From Spirochaetaceae bacterium (GTDB lineage: Bacteria; Spirochaetota; Spirochaetia; UBA9216): DNA of 8,881 nucleotides. Shown here piece by piece: positions 6,213 to 8,881 of the stretch. Both the position numbers and the translations under genes were made by a program. Numbering within the stretch: position 1 is the first letter of the stretch; each line of letters begins with the position of its first letter. The stretch lies in contig JAQQAK010000340.1 of the NCBI GenBank assembly GCA_028527945.1, positions 1 through 8,881 on the forward strand, written 5' to 3'. A model generated the notes under the pieces. It was not told the DNA's origin, did not search any database, and saw nothing but the letters and a program-made list of their open reading frames with translations.

Positions 6213-7475
6213 ATGAAGAGAATTATTGATCTTGAACCTAAACAGCATAATAAATTTAACTCCTATTTAATAAGAGCTTTTCAGTTTATTTATAAAGTGT
6301 ATACAAAATTTATGGAAGACGCGGGAATGGCCAGAGCCGGGAGCCTTGCGTTTAATACCCTTTTGGCAGCAATTCCTTTTGTTGCACTTATTATTTCGCT
6401 TTTAAACGCATTTGGAGCTTTTGATACTCTTGAAACACAGATTATAGATTTCATAGTAAAATTACTAATTCCGACAAGACAAAATGATGCATTAGAAATT
6501 ATTAATCAGTTTTTAGAAAACTCAACAACACTTGGTGTTGTTGGATTAATATTTTTCTCTATAACAAGTATTATGCTCCTAAATACTATTACAATAAATT
6601 TAAACGCAGTATGGGGCAGCGTATCTAAAAATAATTTTATAAATAAATTTACAACATATGCAGCTGTAATAATTTTTGGAACAATTTTACTTGCAGCAAG
6701 TACTACAATGTCATCACGTTTAAGTTTATTTATTTTAGACGATATTCCGTTTTTAAAATTTCTTTTACAAAAATTTGCCCCATTTATATTTGACTTCTTT
6801 GTCATAATGCTTCTCATAGGACTTGTACCCTCAGGTAAAATAAAATTAAAGTATCTTTTTGCTGTATCTGCTATTGGAGCTATATTCTGGGAACTATTAA
6901 AATATACTTTTTTTAATGTGTCTTCATCTTTCATAAGGATGTCTGTTATTTATGGTACTATCGCAATTATTCCTATTTTTCTATTCTGGGTATATATCAT
7001 CTGGATTATAATAATTGTAACAATGGAGATTGCTTGGGTTTTGCAGCATAAAAATAAGGCATGGCACAGCAATACCTACTATAATATGCTTCCCGGTGAA
7101 AAGTTCGCTTTCAGTTTCTCAGTTTTTATAAAAGTAGCAGAAGCATTTAATTCAGGTGAAACTCCCCCTACCAGTGAATATTTATCAAGTATTTTTTCTA
7201 CCTCTGTAGCAGATATTAATAATGTCCTGGATTTCTTTGCTAATAACAACTTCGTTATAAAAACTGGCGAAGATGGGCAATCTTGGGTACCTGCGACAAG
7301 TTTAAATAGAATAAAGACTGAAAATGTTCTTAATGCAATTATTGGAAAATATGATACACAATGCGCTGATAGTGCAACTGCTTTTTTTCAAATTGAAGCG
7401 TTTAATAAGGAAGGACTTAAATCAGTAAAAGGCACGACAATAGAAGAATTACTGCAAAAAAATAACCCGGTTTAA
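6213..7475 (+). CDS. YihY/BrkB-family integral membrane protein with C-terminal extension
   Basis: The 420-residue inner-membrane protein has an N-terminal BrkB/YihY region (about 20-290). Its signature FMEDAGMARAGSLAFNTLLAAIPF begins near 33. Hydrophobic segments lie near 44-66, 106-126, 148-164, 188-206, 215-232 and 246-276. Members were once mis-called RNase BN; their molecular role, possibly transport, is unsettled. Compared with the 290-residue E. coli protein it carries a soluble tail of about 130 residues (291-420). Residues about 295-380 look like a winged helix, with LSSIFSTSVADINNVLDFFANNNFV resembling a recognition-helix region, followed by a wing and VPATSLNRIK. The ATG at 6213 has no Shine-Dalgarno, and there is no alternative ATG or GTG before the in-frame stop at 6153. 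No clear plus-strand promoter is visible in the AT-rich 126-bp gap to murC. Confidence 0.88.
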   Translation: MKRIIDLEPKQHNKFNSYLIRAFQFIYKVYTKFMEDAGMARAGSLAFNTLLAAIPFVALIISLLNAFGAFDTLETQIIDFIVKLLIPTRQNDALEIINQFLENSTTLGVVGLIFFSITSIMLLNTITINLNAVWGSVSKNNFINKFTTYAAVIIFGTILLAASTTMSSRLSLFILDDIPFLKFLLQKFAPFIFDFFVIMLLIGLVPSGKIKLKYLFAVSAIGAIFWELLKYTFFNVSSSFIRMSVIYGTIAIIPIFLFWVYIIWIIIIVTMEIAWVLQHKNKAWHSNTYYNMLPGEKFAFSFSVFIKVAEAFNSGETPPTSEYLSSIFSTSVADINNVLDFFANNNFVIKTGEDGQSWVPATSLNRIKTENVLNAIIGKYDTQCADSATAFFQIEAFNKEGLKSVKGTTIEELLQKNNPV

Positions 7476-7485
7476 AAACCGGGTT
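7453..7485 (-). terminator. Rho-independent terminator of the zinc-ribbon gene (also at yihY end)
   Basis: AACCCGGTTT (7464-7473) pairs with AAACCGGGTT (7476-7485) around the yihY stop codon, giving at least a 7-bp GC-rich stem. On the minus strand it is followed by TTATTTTTTTG, a good U-tract, located inside the last yihY codons. On the plus strand the stem is followed only by CTTAAAGTGC, so yihY termination there would be weaker. Confidence 0.8.
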
Positions 7486-7514
7486 CTTAAAGTGCTATTT
7501 CTAATATTTAATTA

Positions 7515-7709
7515 TTAGAGAGCAGCAACTGCTTCAGACTTTTTGCCTCTTGCAATAGCAACCTTACACTGCTTACAAATATTGAATTTCTTCTCGTCTT
7601 TTTCATATTCGTAAAGAACTTTTATATTAGTTCTTCCACAAACAGGACAAGTTCCTCTACCGTTGTTAAGCAGTTCACGAACACCAAAACCTCTATGTGC
7701 CTTTGACAT
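7515..7709 (-). CDS. Small basic zinc-ribbon protein, function unknown
   Basis: I do not recognise a named family. The 64-residue protein is rich in Lys/Arg. It carries two CxxC knuckles, CPVC (21-24) and CKQC (45-48), separated by 20 residues, which is the layout of a four-cysteine zinc ribbon. The N-terminus AHRGFGVRELLNNGRG and the C-terminal ARGKK are basic and suit nucleic-acid binding. There is no signal peptide or membrane segment. The ATG at 7709 has AGGAGA at a 5-nt spacing, and the gene ends at a strong terminator. It is thus an isolated, probably well-expressed single gene. Small zinc-ribbon ribosomal proteins look broadly similar, so a ribosome-associated role is possible. That is inference from size, charge and expression signals, not homology. 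Confidence 0.8.
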   Translation of the reverse strand: MSKAHRGFGVRELLNNGRGTCPVCGRTNIKVLYEYEKDEKKFNICKQCKVAIARGKKSEAVAAL

Positions 7710-7714
7710 ATCAT

Positions 7715-7720
7715 TCTCCT
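7715..7720 (-). promoter_or_regulatory. Shine-Dalgarno of the zinc-ribbon gene
   Basis: AGGAGA on the minus strand lies 5 nt ahead of the ATG at 7709. It is one of the two strongest ribosome binding sites in the window and fixes the start of this small gene. Confidence 0.75.
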
Positions 7721-7762
7721 ATAGAAAATACAAATATGTATTTTTATCAAAATTAAGCAAAA

Positions 7763-7777
7763 TACAATTGGATTGTA
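7763..7777. repeat. Short perfect inverted repeat in divergent intergenic region
   Basis: TACAAT-TGG-ATTGTA is a 6-3-6 perfect palindrome in the 223-bp gap between the divergent zinc-ribbon and GH3 genes, about 54 bp upstream of the zinc-ribbon start codon. It resembles a small operator half-site pair. The surrounding AT richness makes chance occurrence plausible. Apart from this and the GH3 promoter, I see only AT-rich DNA in the gap. Confidence 0.35.
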
Positions 7778-7882
7778 AATATACCTGCGATATCCAAAAA
7801 AGTCAATGGAAGGATTATTTCATTCTACCTGAACAATACAAAAGAATATAAAGTAAACAATTTTGAAGACTAAAAACTTTAC

Positions 7883-7911
7883 TTGAAAACATAACAATAT
7901 GCATTCATAAT
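7883..7911 (+). promoter_or_regulatory. Predicted sigma70-type promoter of the GH3 gene
   Basis: TTGAAA (7883-7888) and CATAAT (7906-7911, 5 of 6 consensus bases) are separated by 17 bp. Transcription would start near 7918, leaving a leader of about 15 nt that keeps the CGGAGA Shine-Dalgarno (7919-7924) 8 nt ahead of the ATG. This is the best promoter-like sequence in the window. Confidence 0.6.
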
Positions 7912-7932
7912 ACCTTCACGGAGAATATTTAT

Positions 7933-8881
7933 ATGCAACAAAATGAAAAAATTCAGCAACTATTAAATGAACTGACACTTGAAGAAAAAATTTCAATGGT
8001 TCATGGATGCACTATCTTCCAGACAGCTCCTGTTGAACGCCTTGAGATTCCTGCCTTAAAGATGTCTGACGGACCTATGGGCGTTAGACAGGAATATCCT
8101 TCTGACAGCTGGGAACCGTTAACATTTTCAAATGATTTTGTATCTTATCTTCCTTCAAATCTCGCAGTAGCTGCAAGCTGGTCTGAAGAAGCTGCTTATA
8201 AACTAGGAAAAACTCTTGGAATGGAAGCACGTGGCCGAGGAAAAGATGTGATACTTGCTCCAGGTATAAATATAATACGTTCCCCTCTTGGCGGTCGTAG
8301 TTTTGAATATATGAGCGAAGATCCATTTTTAATATCAAAACTCGTTGTTCCATTAATAGAAGGAATTCAAGAGAATGATGTTGCAGCCTGTTTAAAACAT
8401 TTTGCAGCCAATAATCATGAGCATAATAGATTAAGTATTTCTGTTGATATGCCAGAGCAAGCTTTTCAGGAAATATATTTACCTGGTTTTGAAGCCGCTG
8501 TAAAGAAAGGAAAAACGCTAACTATAATGTCTGCTTATAATCGCTTTAGAGATGAGTTTTGCTCTGAAAATCCAGAACTATTAAAAAAGATTCTTAGAGA
8601 AAAATGGGGATTCGATGGAGTTGTTATATCTGACTGGGGAGCTGTCCACAATACAGAAAAAGCTGCATCTTCTGGGCTTGATATAGAAATGCATGTCCAT
8701 GCTAATTTTAACGAACATTTTCTTGCAGATAATTATCTTGATGAAATAAAAAAAGGCAATCTTCCAGAATCAGATCTTAATGAAAAAGTTGAAAATATTC
8801 TAAGGTTGATGTTTAGACTTAAAATGTTTGATTCAGATCGTAAACAAGGCTCTTTTAATTCACCACAAGCCAGAACAAACA
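7933..8881 (+). CDS. Glycoside hydrolase family 3 protein (beta-glucosidase-like), N-terminal part
   Basis: The gene is open to the window end, with 316 complete codons seen; full GH3 beta-glucosidases have about 700-800. Motifs of the N-terminal (beta/alpha)8 catalytic domain occur in order: LTLEEKISMVHG (14-25), KMSDGPMGVR (43-52), APGINIIRSPLGGRSFEYMSEDP (109-131), CLKHFAANNHEHNR (153-166), MSAYNRFRDEFCSENPELL (199-217) and WGFDGVVISDWGA (225-237). Asp234 in SDW is the expected nucleophile; the acid/base residue would lie downstream. There is no signal peptide, so it probably acts in the cytoplasm on imported oligosaccharides or glycosides. Specificity (glucoside, xyloside or other) cannot be decided from this part. 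The ATG at 7933 has CGGAGA at a good distance and its own promoter, so it likely begins a separate transcript. Confidence 0.93.
   Translation, partial: MQQNEKIQQLLNELTLEEKISMVHGCTIFQTAPVERLEIPALKMSDGPMGVRQEYPSDSWEPLTFSNDFVSYLPSNLAVAASWSEEAAYKLGKTLGMEARGRGKDVILAPGINIIRSPLGGRSFEYMSEDPFLISKLVVPLIEGIQENDVAACLKHFAANNHEHNRLSISVDMPEQAFQEIYLPGFEAAVKKGKTLTIMSAYNRFRDEFCSENPELLKKILREKWGFDGVVISDWGAVHNTEKAASSGLDIEMHVHANFNEHFLADNYLDEIKKGNLPESDLNEKVENILRLMFRLKMFDSDRKQGSFNSPQARTN

Noticed and set aside
6506..6934. 142-codon minus-strand open frame inside yihY
   Set aside because: It is opposite the conserved YihY membrane core. Its length is explained by low stop frequency antisense to hydrophobic codons, and no domain is recognisable.
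7663..7851. Plus-strand open frame across the zinc-ribbon start and the intergenic region
   Set aside because: It overlaps the supported zinc-ribbon gene in antisense, has no ribosome binding site and resembles no protein I know.
8084..8353. Minus-strand open frame inside the GH3 gene
   Set aside because: It is antisense to conserved GH3 motifs, so it is treated as a shadow frame.
1..8881. A novel defence or mobile multi-gene system
   Set aside because: Nearly all genes fall in known housekeeping or metabolic families. No transposase, integrase, att-like repeats, toxin-antitoxin pair or CRISPR repeats were seen.

Overview
The window looks like an AT-rich bacterial chromosome segment, most likely from a spirochaete of the Treponema type (host-associated or gut). 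That assignment rests on recognised protein features: a shortened NFACT protein with a GGYVFIK-type C-terminal motif, a long YihY/BrkB protein, a cytidylate-kinase-like protein with SGKSGCGN, and a murC-yicC-cmk-rpoZ-miaA order. It is an inference from memory, without any database search. No mobile element, CRISPR array, rRNA or tRNA gene was seen, and no broken gene.

Layout. (1) At 30-1988 (+) are a macrodomain ADP-ribosyl hydrolase and, 9 nt downstream, a compact NFACT (RqcH/FbpA-like) protein lacking the helix-hairpin-helix region. (2) At 2002-6086 (-) is a compact five-gene cluster, transcribed in the order murC, yicC, a CMP-kinase-like gene, an rpoZ (omega)-like gene and miaA. Gaps are short or genes overlap, except for 84 nt before rpoZ. 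A hairpin separates this cluster from the convergent NFACT gene. (3) At 6213-7475 (+) is a YihY/BrkB-family membrane protein with a cytoplasmic C-terminal extension resembling a winged helix. (4) At 7515-7709 (-) is a small basic zinc-ribbon protein. It has a strong ribosome binding site and a terminator whose U-tract lies inside the yihY coding sequence. (5) At 7933-8881 (+) is the N-terminal part of a cytoplasmic GH3 glycosidase, cut by the window end. It has the best promoter in the window.

Most genes are housekeeping: peptidoglycan precursor synthesis (MurC), RNA turnover (YicC), nucleotide phosphorylation, RNA polymerase omega, tRNA i6A37 modification (MiaA) and stalled-ribosome rescue (NFACT). 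The cluster resembles the widespread yicC-gmk-rpoZ arrangement, with a CMP-kinase-like gene in the gmk position. No clearly new multi-gene system is visible. The points most worth checking are the altered catalytic or signature residues in the NFACT protein (DR to NR) and the CMP-kinase-like protein (Walker A Lys to Asn), the winged-helix tail on YihY, the unassigned zinc-ribbon protein, and a murC promoter placed so that the transcript would be leaderless.
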